Positions 1-15,735 of a stretch of DNA of 64,000 nucleotides are shown here, piece by piece. The stretch lies in contig NZ_CP042425.1 in NCBI RefSeq assembly GCF_008254045.1, forward strand, positions 3,534,001-3,598,000, in the 5' to 3' direction. Source of the stretch: Limnoglobus roseus. Lineage in GTDB: Bacteria; Planctomycetota; Planctomycetia; Gemmatales; Gemmataceae. A model generated the notes under the pieces. It had not been told where the DNA came from, ran no database searches, and saw only the letters and a list, made by a program, of their open reading frames with translations. A program made the translations under genes and the position numbers. Within the stretch, counting starts at the first letter, position 1. Each line of letters starts with the position of its first letter.

Positions 1-2046
<2,046 letters not shown>

Positions 2047-2061
2047 GTGAAGTGACAGTCC

Positions 2062-2091
2062 AAAGCCCGCCCGCGACCGTGGGCGGGCTTT
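2062..2091 (+). terminator. hairpin between rpoB and rpoC
   Basis: Perfect 11-bp inverted repeat: arms 2062-2072 and 2081-2091, 8-nt loop, GC-rich, ending in only three T residues. It lies in the 106-bp gap between rpoB and rpoC. The shape is that of an intrinsic terminator with a weak U tract, so it may act as a partial terminator or as an mRNA processing or stability element that sets the rpoB:rpoC ratio. The function is inferred. Confidence 0.6.
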
Positions 2092-2152
2092 CCCGCAGTC
2101 AACGCTTTCACCACCTACGATCGAACACTCACTCTCGACCGGGAGTCATCAT

Positions 2153-6511
<4,359 letters not shown>

Positions 6512-6535
6512 TCCCCGGTGGGTCGACAATCACAG

Positions 6536-6565
6536 GGCCGGGGCTCTCGTAGCCCCGGCCTTTTT
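6536..6565 (+). terminator. intrinsic terminator after rpoC
   Basis: 10-bp GC-only-rich stem (6536-6545 with 6551-6560), 5-nt loop, followed directly by five T residues. Textbook rho-independent terminator 25 bp downstream of the rpoC stop. Confidence 0.9.
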
Positions 6566-6692
6566 CGTTTCTCGCTCGTCATTTTGCACCGGCCCGGCGG
6601 ATCTCACCGGGACGCCGTCAGGTAGCCCCTTGTTCGCCCCGCGATTTCCGGGTATCACTGTGGGAGTCTCCCTCCCACCCCGGATCACGTCG

Positions 6693-9600
6693 ATGAACGC
6701 ACTCCTCCTCTCGATACTCCTGTTCGCCCCCGCCGCGGACCCCGACGGCGTGCTGCCGGTCGGGGCGGATGGCAAGCCGCTGAACCTCGACTTCGAAGCC
6801 GGCACGCTTAAGGACTGGACCGCCGACGGTGACGCCTTCAAAGATCAGCCGGTGAAGGGCGACGCCGTGGCCGCCCGCCGCGGCGACATGAAGAGCAACC
6901 ACCAGGGACAGTTCTGGATCGGCGGGTACGAGAAGCACGGCGACAAGCCGAAGGGGACGCTGACGAGCGTGCCGTTCAAGGTGACGCACCCGTGGGCCAG
7001 CTTCCTCATCGGCGGCGGCCCGACGAAGGACACGGTCGTCGAACTGATCGACGGGTCGAAGAAGGTCTTCTTCTCGGCCAGCGGCCAGGAGAACGAGGAG
7101 ATGGCCCGCGTCGCCGTCGATCTCGCGAAGGTCCAGGGGCAGGAGATTCAGATCCGCCTCGTGGACAAGAGCGCGGCCGGGTGGGGGCACCTGAACTTCG
7201 ATGACTTCCGCTTCCACGCCGCGAAGCCGGCCGTCGCCACCCGCCCGACGGCGGTGTCGCAAGACGACTACAAGTATACCGGGCAGCCGCCGGAAGACGC
7301 GGCCAAGAACATGACGGTGCCGCCGGGCTTCAAGGTGAGCCTGTTCGCCGGCGAGCCGGACCTGCACCAGCCGATCGCCATGTGCTTCGACGACCGCGGC
7401 CGGCTGTGGGTGGTGGAAGCGTTCTGCTACCCGAAGCGGAAGCCGTTCGACGGGCCGATGCTTCCGGAGAATTTGCGGAAGGAAGGCGACAAGATTCTGA
7501 TCTTCGAGGACACCGACGGCGACGGCAAGTTCGACAAGCGGACGGTCTTCCTCGAAGGGCTGAACCTCGTCTCCGGCATCGAGTACGGCTTCGGCGGCGT
7601 GTGGGTCGGGGCGGCCCCGTACTTCGTGTTCATCCCCATCCTCGACGGCGACAAGGCCGGCGAGCCGAAGGTTCTGCTCGACGGCTGGGGCCTGGAGGAC
7701 ACGCACGAGACGCTGAACAGCTTCATCTGGGGGCCGGACGGCTGGCTCTACGGTTGCCACGGCGTCTTCACGCACAGCAACGTCGGCAAGCCCGGCACCC
7801 CGGCGAAGGACCGCACGAAGATCAACGCCGGCGTCTGGCGGTACCACCCGACGAAGCACACGTTCGAAGTCTTCGCCCACGGCACCAGCAACCCGTGGGG
7901 GCTGGACTACAACGCCGTCGGCGACTTCTTCGTGGAGGCATGCGTCATCCCGCACCTGTGGCACATCGTGCAGGGGGGCCGGTACCAACGGCAGGCGGGG
8001 CCGCACTTCAATCCGTACACCTACGACGACATCAAGACGATCGCCAAGCACCGGCACTACGTCGGGGCCAACCCGCACGGCGGCAACAACCGCAGCGACA
8101 GCGTCGGCGGCGGCCACGCTCACAGCGGCCTGATCTGCTACCAGGGCGGAACGTGGCCGAAGGAGTACAACGGCAAGCTGTTCATGGGCAACATCCACGG
8201 CCACCGCATCAACGTCGACGTGGTGACGCCGAAGGGCAGCGGGTACGAGGGCGACCGCAACCCGGACTTCCTGCTGAGCAACGACCGCACGGTCATCGTC
8301 ATCGGCATGCAGACCGGCCCGGACGGCAACCTGTACTTCGGCGACTGGTCGGACAAGCAAGTCTGCCACCGCAACGAGGTCGAAATCTGGGACCGCACTA
8401 ACGGCCGCATCTTCAAGGTCAGCCACGACAGCACGAAGCCGGTGAAGGGCCTCGACCTGCAAAAGTGCAGCGACGAGGAGTTGGTGAAGTACCAGTTGCA
8501 CGAGAACGAGTGGTACGTGCGGCATGCCCGGCGAATCTTGCAGGAACGGGCGGAAGTAGCAGGCGATGAAAAAGCGATGGCCGAGAAACAGAATCGCCAG
8601 TCGAAACCAGGGGAAGGGGCATTCTGGTTGGAGAAAGTGTGGAACAAGCTCGCGAAGTTGGCGTTTGAGGACGCCGACGAACAAAACCGCTTGCGGGGGT
8701 TGTGGGCACTACACTCCGTGGCCGGAGGGCTTACTCATGACTGGGAACTCAAAGCCCTCCGTGACAAAAGCCCACACGTCCGTGCCTGGGCGATCCAACT
8801 GATCGCTCAGGCGGGGGACATTGACTTCCTGTGCCCACCCAACAGCCCGATCCTTGCCAAAATGGCGAAAGAAGACCCATCACCTTTGGTCCGCCGTGCG
8901 TTAGCGAGCGGGTGCCAGAAGGCAGACCCTGAACTGCCAGAACGTCGCTGGGCTTACTTGAGCGATTTGGTTCGTCACCAGGAGGATGCCGCCGACCCAC
9001 TACTCCCGTTCCTGTACTGGTACGCAGGCGAACCGCTGTGCGACAAAGACCCGGCGAAGGCATTGATGTACGCAGCCGATAGCCCGATCCCTCAACTGCT
9101 CCCCTTCGCCGTCCGCCGTATCGCCGCCATCGGCACGGCAGAAGCGTTCGCCGTCCTCGTGAAACAACTCGGCGAATCGAAGTCGGCCGACCAGCAACTC
9201 GCCATCCTGCACGGTCTTGCCGACGGCATGAAGGGCCGCCGCGATGCGAAAGCCCCGGCGAATTGGGCGGCCGTTTACGAGAAGCTCGCCAAGAGCGAAT
9301 CGGCGGAGGTGCGAACCGCGGCCCTGACCGTCGGTGTGGCATTTCGCGACCCGGCGGCGGCGGCCTCGTTGCTGGCCGTCGTTGGTGATGCGAAGGCGAA
9401 CGCGACCGTTCGGCAGAATGCGTTGAACTCGCTGCTCGATGTCGGCCACGCCAAACTGAGTGAGTCACTGAAGACATTGCTGAAGGAACCGGCCATGCGG
9501 AGCGCCGCCATCCGCGGCATGGCCCGCGTGGCCGACGACGGCGTGCCGGGCGTGCTGCTCGCCGACTACGCCGGCTTCACGGCCGCAGAGAAGCGAGACG

Positions 9601-10799
9601 CCATCACCACGCTCGCCAGCCGGGCGAAGTTCGGCGAAGCCCTGCTCGACGCGATCGAGGCGAAGAAGGTGCCGAGTGCCGACGTGCCGGCCGAGACGAT
9701 CCGGCAACTCCGCAATCTCGGCGACAAGGCGCTCGACGCGAAGATCACTACCGTCTGGGGCGTCGTCCGCGACACGCCGGCCGACCGCAAGAAACTCATC
9801 GCTGACTGGAAGAAGAAGCTCACCCTCACCGACAACCCCGACCTGTCCGCGGGCCGTGCCACCTTCGCGAAGGTGTGTGCCCAGTGCCACACGCTCTACG
9901 GCGTCGGCGGCAAGGTTGGCCCCGAGATCACCGGGTCCAATCGGGCGAACCTCGACTACCTGTTGGAGAACGTCTTCGACCCGTCGGCCGTCATCCCGAA
10001 GGAGTACGCGGCCACGAAGCTCGACCTCGCCGACGGCCGCGTGATTACCGGCATCATCAAGGAAGAGACGAAGGCCACGCTCACCGTCGTCACCGACCGC
10101 GAGACGCTGACCCTGCCGGTCGGCGACGTGAGCGGCCGCAAGGCATCGGCCGAGTCGATGATGCCGAACGACCTGACGAAGCAACTCACCGAGCGGGACG
10201 TTCGCAACCTGATCGCGTACCTCCGCCACCCGCAACAAGTGCCGATGAAGGCGACGGCCGAGAACGCGAAGGAGTTCTTCAACGGCAAGGACATCACGAG
10301 TTGGGACGGCGACAAGGACGTGTGGAGCGTCGAGAACGGAGAGATCGTCGGCAAGACGAAGACCGGCCTCAAGAAGAACACGTTCCTGAAGGCCCCGCTC
10401 GAAGTGAGCGACTTCAAACTGACGGTGAAGGTGAAGCTCGTGCCGAACGACGCGAACAGCGGCATCCAGTTCCGCAGCGTGAACATCGAGGGCGGCGAGA
10501 TGCGCGGCCCGCAGGCCGACGTCGGCAAGGGCTGGTGGGGCAAGCTCTACGAGGAAAGCGGCCGCGGCCTGTTGGTGAAGGACGGCGGCGAGAAGTTCGT
10601 CAAGGAGAACGACTGGAACGAGTACACGGTGGAAGCCATCGGCTCGACCGTGAAGATTTGGATCAACGGCGAGAAGGTGGCCGACTACACCGACGAGAAG
10701 CTCGCGAAGAGCGGGTTGGTCGCGTTCCAGGTCCACAGCGGCGGGCCGACGGAAGTGCGGTTCAAGGACATCAAGTTCGAGGTGAAGGAAGGGAAGTAG
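6693..10799 (+). CDS. PVC-type haem c / beta-propeller / HEAT / DUF1080 protein
   Basis: Large secreted protein (1368 aa from the chosen ATG). An N-terminal hydrophobic stretch (MNALLLSILLFAPAADP) reads as a signal peptide. An in-frame upstream ATG at 6630 would put 21 unrelated residues in front, so 6693 is preferred. Order of domains: lectin-like N-terminal segment (about 25-180); PVC-type membrane-bound dehydrogenase beta-propeller from about 205 (GFKVSLFAGEPDLHQPIAM); HEAT-like helical repeats about 640-1000; cytochrome c with CAQCH at about 1062 and later Met residues; C-terminal DUF1080/3-keto-disaccharide-hydrolase-like domain from about 1194 (EFFNGKDITSWDGD). This architecture is typical of Planctomycetes and suggests periplasmic carbohydrate oxidation or degradation. 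The exact substrate cannot be told. Codons within about 8530-9060 differ from the rest of the gene. Confidence 0.9.
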   Translation: MNALLLSILLFAPAADPDGVLPVGADGKPLNLDFEAGTLKDWTADGDAFKDQPVKGDAVAARRGDMKSNHQGQFWIGGYEKHGDKPKGTLTSVPFKVTHPWASFLIGGGPTKDTVVELIDGSKKVFFSASGQENEEMARVAVDLAKVQGQEIQIRLVDKSAAGWGHLNFDDFRFHAAKPAVATRPTAVSQDDYKYTGQPPEDAAKNMTVPPGFKVSLFAGEPDLHQPIAMCFDDRGRLWVVEAFCYPKRKPFDGPMLPENLRKEGDKILIFEDTDGDGKFDKRTVFLEGLNLVSGIEYGFGGVWVGAAPYFVFIPILDGDKAGEPKVLLDGWGLEDTHETLNSFIWGPDGWLYGCHGVFTHSNVGKPGTPAKDRTKINAGVWRYHPTKHTFEVFAHGTSNPWGLDYNAVGDFFVEACVIPHLWHIVQGGRYQRQAGPHFNPYTYDDIKTIAKHRHYVGANPHGGNNRSDSVGGGHAHSGLICYQGGTWPKEYNGKLFMGNIHGHRINVDVVTPKGSGYEGDRNPDFLLSNDRTVIVIGMQTGPDGNLYFGDWSDKQVCHRNEVEIWDRTNGRIFKVSHDSTKPVKGLDLQKCSDEELVKYQLHENEWYVRHARRILQERAEVAGDEKAMAEKQNRQSKPGEGAFWLEKVWNKLAKLAFEDADEQNRLRGLWALHSVAGGLTHDWELKALRDKSPHVRAWAIQLIAQAGDIDFLCPPNSPILAKMAKEDPSPLVRRALASGCQKADPELPERRWAYLSDLVRHQEDAADPLLPFLYWYAGEPLCDKDPAKALMYAADSPIPQLLPFAVRRIAAIGTAEAFAVLVKQLGESKSADQQLAILHGLADGMKGRRDAKAPANWAAVYEKLAKSESAEVRTAALTVGVAFRDPAAAASLLAVVGDAKANATVRQNALNSLLDVGHAKLSESLKTLLKEPAMRSAAIRGMARVADDGVPGVLLADYAGFTAAEKRDAITTLASRAKFGEALLDAIEAKKVPSADVPAETIRQLRNLGDKALDAKITTVWGVVRDTPADRKKLIADWKKKLTLTDNPDLSAGRATFAKVCAQCHTLYGVGGKVGPEITGSNRANLDYLLENVFDPSAVIPKEYAATKLDLADGRVITGIIKEETKATLTVVTDRETLTLPVGDVSGRKASAESMMPNDLTKQLTERDVRNLIAYLRHPQQVPMKATAENAKEFFNGKDITSWDGDKDVWSVENGEIVGKTKTGLKKNTFLKAPLEVSDFKLTVKVKLVPNDANSGIQFRSVNIEGGEMRGPQADVGKGWWGKLYEESGRGLLVKDGGEKFVKENDWNEYTVEAIGSTVKIWINGEKVADYTDEKLAKSGLVAFQVHSGGPTEVRFKDIKFEVKEGK

Positions 10800-10866
10800 C
10801 GGATGGTTCGGACGGCACGTTAGCGCCAGCGTCGAAGGGTTCCCGGCGTGAAGGGCCGGTTCTTTC

Positions 10867-10965
10867 AGCCCAGGTCATCTGGCCTGGGTTCGAGACGCGC
10901 ACGATTTCGGCCCTGAAGGGGCCGTTCATTCCCGGGGCCGGAATGAACGGCCCCTTCAGGGCCGA
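10867..10965. terminator. long perfect inverted repeat between convergent genes
   Basis: A small hairpin (arms 10867-10874 and 10883-10890, one G-T pair) is followed by a 26-bp perfect inverted repeat, arms 10907-10932 and 10940-10965, with a 7-nt loop. It lies in the 244-bp gap between two convergent genes. Probable bidirectional transcription terminator or 3'-end stabiliser. No T tract follows on either strand, so classical intrinsic termination is not certain. The rest of the gap holds nothing else recognisable. Confidence 0.6.
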
Positions 10966-11043
10966 GTCGTTGATCGATCACACTTCTACGCAGCAGGTGA
11001 GGCGGGAAAAAAAACGGGGGCATCCGCCCCCGCTCGCCAGCCG

Positions 11044-12333
11044 TCACTTCAGGACGCGGACCAAGATGAACGTCAGGGCGAAGACCATGGCGAAGATGAT
11101 GCCGATGGCGGCGAAGAAGAACGTGCGGTTCTTTTGGAAGGCGGCCTGCGAAACCACGACCGGCATCCGCGGCGGGTCGGAGAGAGTGTTCGAGGCAGAC
11201 CCCCGCGTGGTCTCGGCCATCGACGCGGGCGGCAGCACCTGACGCGGGCCACTCTCTTCGATGTGGTCGAAGGCGCTTTCTTCCTGCGGGTTGACCTCGA
11301 TCGGGGCGACCACCTGTTCGCCGCTGTTCGTGTAGCCGGTCGGGGCCGTGTCGCGGATTGCCGCCGACTTCGGGATCGCGTGACTCGACGACGCCGCGAA
11401 CTGCCGGCGGTCGGCCATCCGCTGCAACGCCGCCGCGATCTCCTCGGCCGTCTGCGGCCGGTCGTCCGGGTTCTTGCTCAGCATCTTGTGGATCAGCGCC
11501 GCCAGATCGCTGGGAACCTTCGGGTTGAGTTCCGTAACCTGCCGGGGTTCCTTGCCGCCGAGGGCCATGAGCAGGTCCATGAGGTTGTCCCCCTGGAACG
11601 GCAGTTGGCCGGTGCTCATGCGGTAGAGAACCGACCCGACGCTGAAGATGTCGGTCCGGTGGTCGATCTTGCTGCCGCGGGCCTGCTCCGGCGACATGTA
11701 CGCCGGCGACCCGATGATCGCGCCGCTGGTCGTCAGCTTCGCCTCGTCGAGCGGGTTGAGCGACTTCACCAGGCCGAAGTCGAGAATCTTCGCCTTGCCG
11801 AGCGGGGCTTCGAGCCAGATGTTGCTCGGCTTGATGTCCCGGTGGGCGACGCCCATCTTGTGCGCCACGGCCAACGCCGAGCAGACCTCCCGGCCGACGC
11901 GGAGGGCTTGCGAGACGCCGGTGACGGGGTTCTTCTTGAGGAAGTCGTCGAGGGACGCCCCCTGAAGGTACTCCATCGCGATGAACGGGATGCCGTTCCA
12001 TTCGTCGGCGTCGTAGATCGTAACGATGTTGTCGTGCTTGAGTTGGGCGGCGGCGAGGGCTTCGCGGTTGAACCGCGTCTTCGCCGCCTCGTTCTGGGCG
12101 AACTTCGGCAGCATCACCTTGAGGGCGACCCGGCGGCGGAGGCGTTCCTCGTAGCCGAGATAGATCCCGCCCATGCCGCCGCGGCCGAGTTCCTTGAGGA
12201 TGCGGTACCGCCCCAGCACGCCCAACTCGGTCGGCTTCTTTGGCGGCCCGAAAGCCGGCATGTCCGATTCAGGCTTGACGTTCGCGGCCACAGCGTCCTT
12301 AGCGTCCTTGGTTTCGTCGTTGGAGGCGTTCAT
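11044..12333 (-). CDS. Ser/Thr protein kinase with C-terminal membrane anchor
   Basis: Hanks-type kinase, 429 aa. Glycine loop GRGGMGG at about residues 50-56, catalytic Lys72 (VALKVM), HRDIKPSN catalytic loop, DFGLVK, and SPAYMSPEQA activation-loop/APE region: all canonical residues are present. A variable low-complexity linker follows, then a single transmembrane helix at the extreme C terminus (FFFAAIGIIFAMVFALTFIL), so the kinase domain should face the cytoplasm. The start at 12333 is preferred over an in-frame ATG at 12390: the 19 intervening codons are rich in A/T-ending triplets unlike the gene, whereas codons after 12333 are normal. A good promoter lies about 100 nt upstream. Typical of the expanded planctomycete kinase families; target unknown. 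Confidence 0.92.
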   Translation of the reverse strand: MNASNDETKDAKDAVAANVKPESDMPAFGPPKKPTELGVLGRYRILKELGRGGMGGIYLGYEERLRRRVALKVMLPKFAQNEAAKTRFNREALAAAQLKHDNIVTIYDADEWNGIPFIAMEYLQGASLDDFLKKNPVTGVSQALRVGREVCSALAVAHKMGVAHRDIKPSNIWLEAPLGKAKILDFGLVKSLNPLDEAKLTTSGAIIGSPAYMSPEQARGSKIDHRTDIFSVGSVLYRMSTGQLPFQGDNLMDLLMALGGKEPRQVTELNPKVPSDLAALIHKMLSKNPDDRPQTAEEIAAALQRMADRRQFAASSSHAIPKSAAIRDTAPTGYTNSGEQVVAPIEVNPQEESAFDHIEESGPRQVLPPASMAETTRGSASNTLSDPPRMPVVVSQAAFQKNRTFFFAAIGIIFAMVFALTFILVRVLK

Positions 12334-12684
12334 CGACGGCGCCTGGGAAAGAGTATCATGTGAAGTAGAGTCTGGGCGTACGCTCTTCATGATCCCATCG
12401 GGGGCTAATGTGGGGCTGGCAGAGGTTTTAATAGTATAGGCGAAAGAGTAATATCCGGGCAAGAACGTTTTAGCCCCTTCTTCCCCTGCAATCGGTACAA
12501 TTTTCCCCTCACGTTGCGGTTCGGAAACGCTCCTGCCGATTTGCCTGACAAGGGGTTTGCGTAGGGGCGGTGACGGTAACGCTTCGACCGGCGTAAAATC
12601 AGGAAACGCCCCCACCCGGACCCGGCGGCGGGAATTCGTAACATCACCCTTCCCCCTCCCGCCCAGACAACAGGAGTTCCGCTC
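12334..12684. other. divergent intergenic region (351 bp)
   Basis: Separates the divergently transcribed kinase and prolyl oligopeptidase genes. Visibly more AT-rich than the flanks around 12350-12500. It holds one convincing minus-strand promoter (listed separately). For the plus-strand gene a TAAAAT at about 12594 could be a -10 box but no matching -35 was found. No coding potential seen. Confidence 0.6.
12433..12462 (-). promoter_or_regulatory. sigma70-type promoter for the kinase gene
   Basis: Read on the minus strand: -35 TTGCCC (12457-12462), 18-bp spacer, -10 TATACT (12433-12438). It is followed by an AT-rich start region and a leader of about 95 nt before the preferred ATG at 12333. 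Confidence 0.6.
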
Positions 12685-14832
12685 ATGCATTCGTCTCGTT
12701 TGCTCGGTGCGGCGGCGGCCGTGCTCGGGTTCGCGTTCATCGGGACGGCCCAGGAGTCGAAAGTGCGATACCCCGAAACGAAAAAGGTCGAACACGTTGA
12801 CGACTACCACGGCACGAAAGTGCCCGACCCGTACCGGTGGCTGGAAGACGACGTGCGGACGTCGAAGGACGTCGCCGATTGGGTGGAAGCCGAGAACAAG
12901 GTGACGAACGCTTACCTGGAGGGCATCCCGGAGCGGGCGTACATCAAACAGCGGATCACCGACCTGTTCAACTTCGAGAAGTACTCGGCCCCGTCGAAAC
13001 ACGGCGGCAAGTACTTCTACAGCAAGAACGACGGCCTCCAGAACCAGAGCGTGCTGTACGTGCAGGACACGCCGATGGGCGAGCCGCGGCTGTTGCTCGA
13101 CCCGAACAAGCTGAGTAAGGACGGCACCGTCGCGCTCAGTGGCTTCGAGGTGTCCGACGACGGCAAACACGTCGCTTATGGCCTCGCGGAAGCCGGGTCG
13201 GACTGGAACACCTGGAAGGTGCTGGACGTGGCCACCGGCAAGACGCTGGACGACGAACTGAAGTGGGTGAAATTCTCCTCGGCCGCGTGGACGAAGGACG
13301 CGAAGGGCTTCTACTACAGCCGCTTCCCGGAGCCTGCGAAGGGGGCCGCGTTCCAGAGCTTGAACGTCGACCAGAAACTCTACTTCCACAAACTCGGCAC
13401 CCCGCAGGCCGAGGACACGCTGGTCTACGAACTGCCGGCCCACCCGACGTGGAACATCAGCGCCGGCGTCACCGACGACGGCAAGTACCTGGTCATCTAC
13501 GTCAGCGACGGCACCACCAGCCGGAAAACGAAAGTGTTGTTCCAGAGCCTGGAAAACCCGGCGGCCAAGCCGGTGGCCCTCATCGACAACCAGGAGAACA
13601 AGTGGGGGCTGATCGACAACATCGACTCGGTCTTCTACTTCCAGACCGACTGGCAGGCCCCGAAGTACCAGATCGTGGCGATCGACACGAAGAACCCGGA
13701 CCCGAAGGTCTGGAAGACGGTCCTGCCGGAAAGCGCCGACGTGATCCAGAGCGCCACGCTCGTCGGCGGCAAGTTCGCGGTCAGCTACCTGAAGGACGCG
13801 AAGACCGTGGTGAAGATCCACGATGTGGACGGTAAGTTCTTCCGCGACGTGGCCCTGCCGGGCATCGGCTCGGCCGGCGGCTTCGGCGGCAAGGCGCGCG
13901 ACCCTGAGACGTTCTACACGTTCGCCAGCTTCACCACGCCGCCGAGCATCTTTCGCTACGACATGTCCACCGGCGAGAGCAAGCTGCTCCGCCAGGCGAA
14001 GGTGAAGTTCAGCCCGGCCGACTACGAGGTGAAGCAGGTCTTCTACCCGAGCAAGGACGGCACGAAAATCCCCATGTTCATCGCCCACAAGAAGGGCATC
14101 CCGATGGACGGCACGAACCCCGTGCTGCTCTACGGCTACGGCGGCTTCAACATCTCGCTGCCGCCGTCGTTCTCGACGAGTCGCGTCCAGTGGATGGAGA
14201 TGGGCGGCGTGTTGGCCGTGGCGAACCTCCGCGGTGGCGGTGAGTACGGCGACGCCTGGCACCGGGCCGGTACAAAGCTGACCAAACAGAACGTCTTCGA
14301 CGACTTCATCGGTGCGGCCGAGTACCTCATCAAGGAGAAGTACACGTCGCCGAAGAAGATCGGCATCCAGGGCGGCAGCAACGGCGGCCTGCTCGTCGGG
14401 GCGTGCATGACGCAACGGCCGGACCTGTTCGGCGCGTGCCTGCCGGCCGTCGGCGTGATGGACATGCTCCGCTTCCAGAACTTCACGGCCGGCCGCTTCT
14501 GGGTGGACGACTACGGCAGCAGTGCCGACCCGGAGCAGTTCAAGGCCCTGTACGCCTACAGCCCCTACCACAACCTGAAGCCCGGCACGAAGTACCCCGC
14601 GACCCTTGTAACGACGGCCGACACCGACGACCGCGTGGTGCCCGGGCACAGTTTCAAGTTCATTGCGAAACTGCAATACAGTCAGTCCGGCGACGCTCCG
14701 GTCCTGGCGAGAATCGAGACGAAGGCCGGCCACGGAGCCGGCAAGCCGACAACGAAGGTGATCGAAGAAACGGCCGACCAGTGGGCGTTCCTGGTGAAGA
14801 ACCTGGGCGTGAAGGTGGTGGAAGTGAAGTAA
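12685..14832 (+). CDS. prolyl oligopeptidase (S9A family), secreted
   Basis: 715-aa serine peptidase that cleaves short peptides after proline. Signal peptide at residues 1-22; N-terminal block with HGTKVPDPYRWLED typical of S9A; seven-bladed propeller in the middle; C-terminal alpha/beta-hydrolase with nucleophile Ser565 in GGSNGG, acid in TDDRVVPGHS (about 648/649), and His683 in KAGHGAGKPT. ATG at 12685 has AGGAG about 8 nt upstream. The signal peptide means periplasmic or exported action, unlike cytosolic POPs. Length and catalytic triad are complete. Confidence 0.96.
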   Translation: MHSSRLLGAAAAVLGFAFIGTAQESKVRYPETKKVEHVDDYHGTKVPDPYRWLEDDVRTSKDVADWVEAENKVTNAYLEGIPERAYIKQRITDLFNFEKYSAPSKHGGKYFYSKNDGLQNQSVLYVQDTPMGEPRLLLDPNKLSKDGTVALSGFEVSDDGKHVAYGLAEAGSDWNTWKVLDVATGKTLDDELKWVKFSSAAWTKDAKGFYYSRFPEPAKGAAFQSLNVDQKLYFHKLGTPQAEDTLVYELPAHPTWNISAGVTDDGKYLVIYVSDGTTSRKTKVLFQSLENPAAKPVALIDNQENKWGLIDNIDSVFYFQTDWQAPKYQIVAIDTKNPDPKVWKTVLPESADVIQSATLVGGKFAVSYLKDAKTVVKIHDVDGKFFRDVALPGIGSAGGFGGKARDPETFYTFASFTTPPSIFRYDMSTGESKLLRQAKVKFSPADYEVKQVFYPSKDGTKIPMFIAHKKGIPMDGTNPVLLYGYGGFNISLPPSFSTSRVQWMEMGGVLAVANLRGGGEYGDAWHRAGTKLTKQNVFDDFIGAAEYLIKEKYTSPKKIGIQGGSNGGLLVGACMTQRPDLFGACLPAVGVMDMLRFQNFTAGRFWVDDYGSSADPEQFKALYAYSPYHNLKPGTKYPATLVTTADTDDRVVPGHSFKFIAKLQYSQSGDAPVLARIETKAGHGAGKPTTKVIEETADQWAFLVKNLGVKVVEVK

Positions 14833-14866
14833 CTTCTTCCAGTAATGCAGGGAATAAATTCCTCCG

Positions 14867-14892
14867 TCGCCCCATCAGAGATGATGGGGCGA
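14867..14892. terminator. hairpin after prolyl oligopeptidase
   Basis: 11-bp perfect stem (14867-14877 with 14882-14892) and a GAGA tetraloop, 34 bp after the stop at 14832 and 28 bp before the next ATG. There is no clear T tract. It could end the upstream transcript or form the 5' leader of the next gene. Confidence 0.5.
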
Positions 14893-14919
14893 TGTCATTT
14901 CCACTTCGACGGATGTCCG

Positions 14920-15663
14920 ATGAAGAATCCACAACCCGTCCTGATACTGCTGGCAGTCGTCGGGTTATTAACCACCTCAAGTCCGGCAACGGCTACCAAG
15001 CCGGCTCCGTATCACAGTTTCGTCCGGCCAGTGGGCGAGAAGTTCGTTTTTGTCATGCGGACGGACGATGGGAACTTGAGCCACTTCATCGAGGAATACG
15101 CCGCTCCCCAGCGCGAGATTCACAAGAAGTACAAGGCGTCTGGCTTGTACCGTGTTGACGATCCAGTGAACCCGCTCTGGACGGTTGATTGGATTGACTG
15201 GCCAGAGAATCTGCTGGTCCTCAAAGATGGCGTCCACCTGGTCTGGTTCCGAAGCGGGTATCTGGGCCTCGTCAGCGGCAGTCCGCCACACCTTGACAGG
15301 CACGAGTGGTTGCAAGCGAGGGTGATTGAGGTGTACGCGAACGGAAAGTCGATTTGGAGCCGTCAGGTAGATGAAGTCGTGCCTTACCCGGCGTTGTTAC
15401 CCGATGGCCGTTGGTACCAGTCGATTTCAGCCTATACCGAAGAGAACACGCTTGAGATTCGAACCCGTGACAGCTTCACCACGGTGTTCGACTATCGCAC
15501 GGGCGAAATCAGATCGCAAACCCGGCCGATTGAAAGCCGGCTGAGAAACGACCTCGGCCTGATTCTGACTGTTGCCGTGAGTCTTGTTGTCACCGGGCTT
15601 CTGTTACGCCGCCGGGTATTGAAACGCCGACCTACTTCGATGCTGGCCGGCACGTCCCACTAA
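14920..15663 (+). CDS. hypothetical secreted/membrane-anchored protein
   Basis: 247 aa, family not recognised. N-terminal signal peptide (PVLILLAVVGLLTTSSPATA), an extracytoplasmic body of about 190 residues rich in aromatic residues and Asp, then one C-terminal transmembrane helix (LILTVAVSLVVTGLLL) and a short basic cytoplasmic tail (RRRVLKRRP). This is a type I membrane topology. The start at 14920 is chosen because the signal peptide begins there; an in-frame ATG at 14845 lies before the intergenic hairpin. Codon use is less GC-biased than in the peptidase upstream. No function assigned. Confidence 0.7.
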   Translation: MKNPQPVLILLAVVGLLTTSSPATATKPAPYHSFVRPVGEKFVFVMRTDDGNLSHFIEEYAAPQREIHKKYKASGLYRVDDPVNPLWTVDWIDWPENLLVLKDGVHLVWFRSGYLGLVSGSPPHLDRHEWLQARVIEVYANGKSIWSRQVDEVVPYPALLPDGRWYQSISAYTEENTLEIRTRDSFTTVFDYRTGEIRSQTRPIESRLRNDLGLILTVAVSLVVTGLLLRRRVLKRRPTSMLAGTSH

Positions 15664-15672
15664 TATCGCGAC

Positions 15673-15705
15673 ACCCGGCGGCTTAAGCCGCTCGGCTCGC
15701 CGGGT
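15673..15705. terminator. weak hairpin
   Basis: 8-bp outer stem (15673-15680 with 15698-15705) enclosing a 10-bp self-complementary palindrome GGCTTAAGCC at 15680-15689. Just downstream of the stop at 15663. No T tract; only tentative as a terminator. Confidence 0.35.
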
Positions 15706-15735
15706 CAACGGATACAGGAAGTCGGAGGGGACGTC

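Noticed and set aside
11044..14733. A single 1229-aa minus-strand protein including the kinase
   Set aside because: The upstream two-thirds is antisense to the prolyl oligopeptidase and crosses a promoter region; the kinase starts at 12333.
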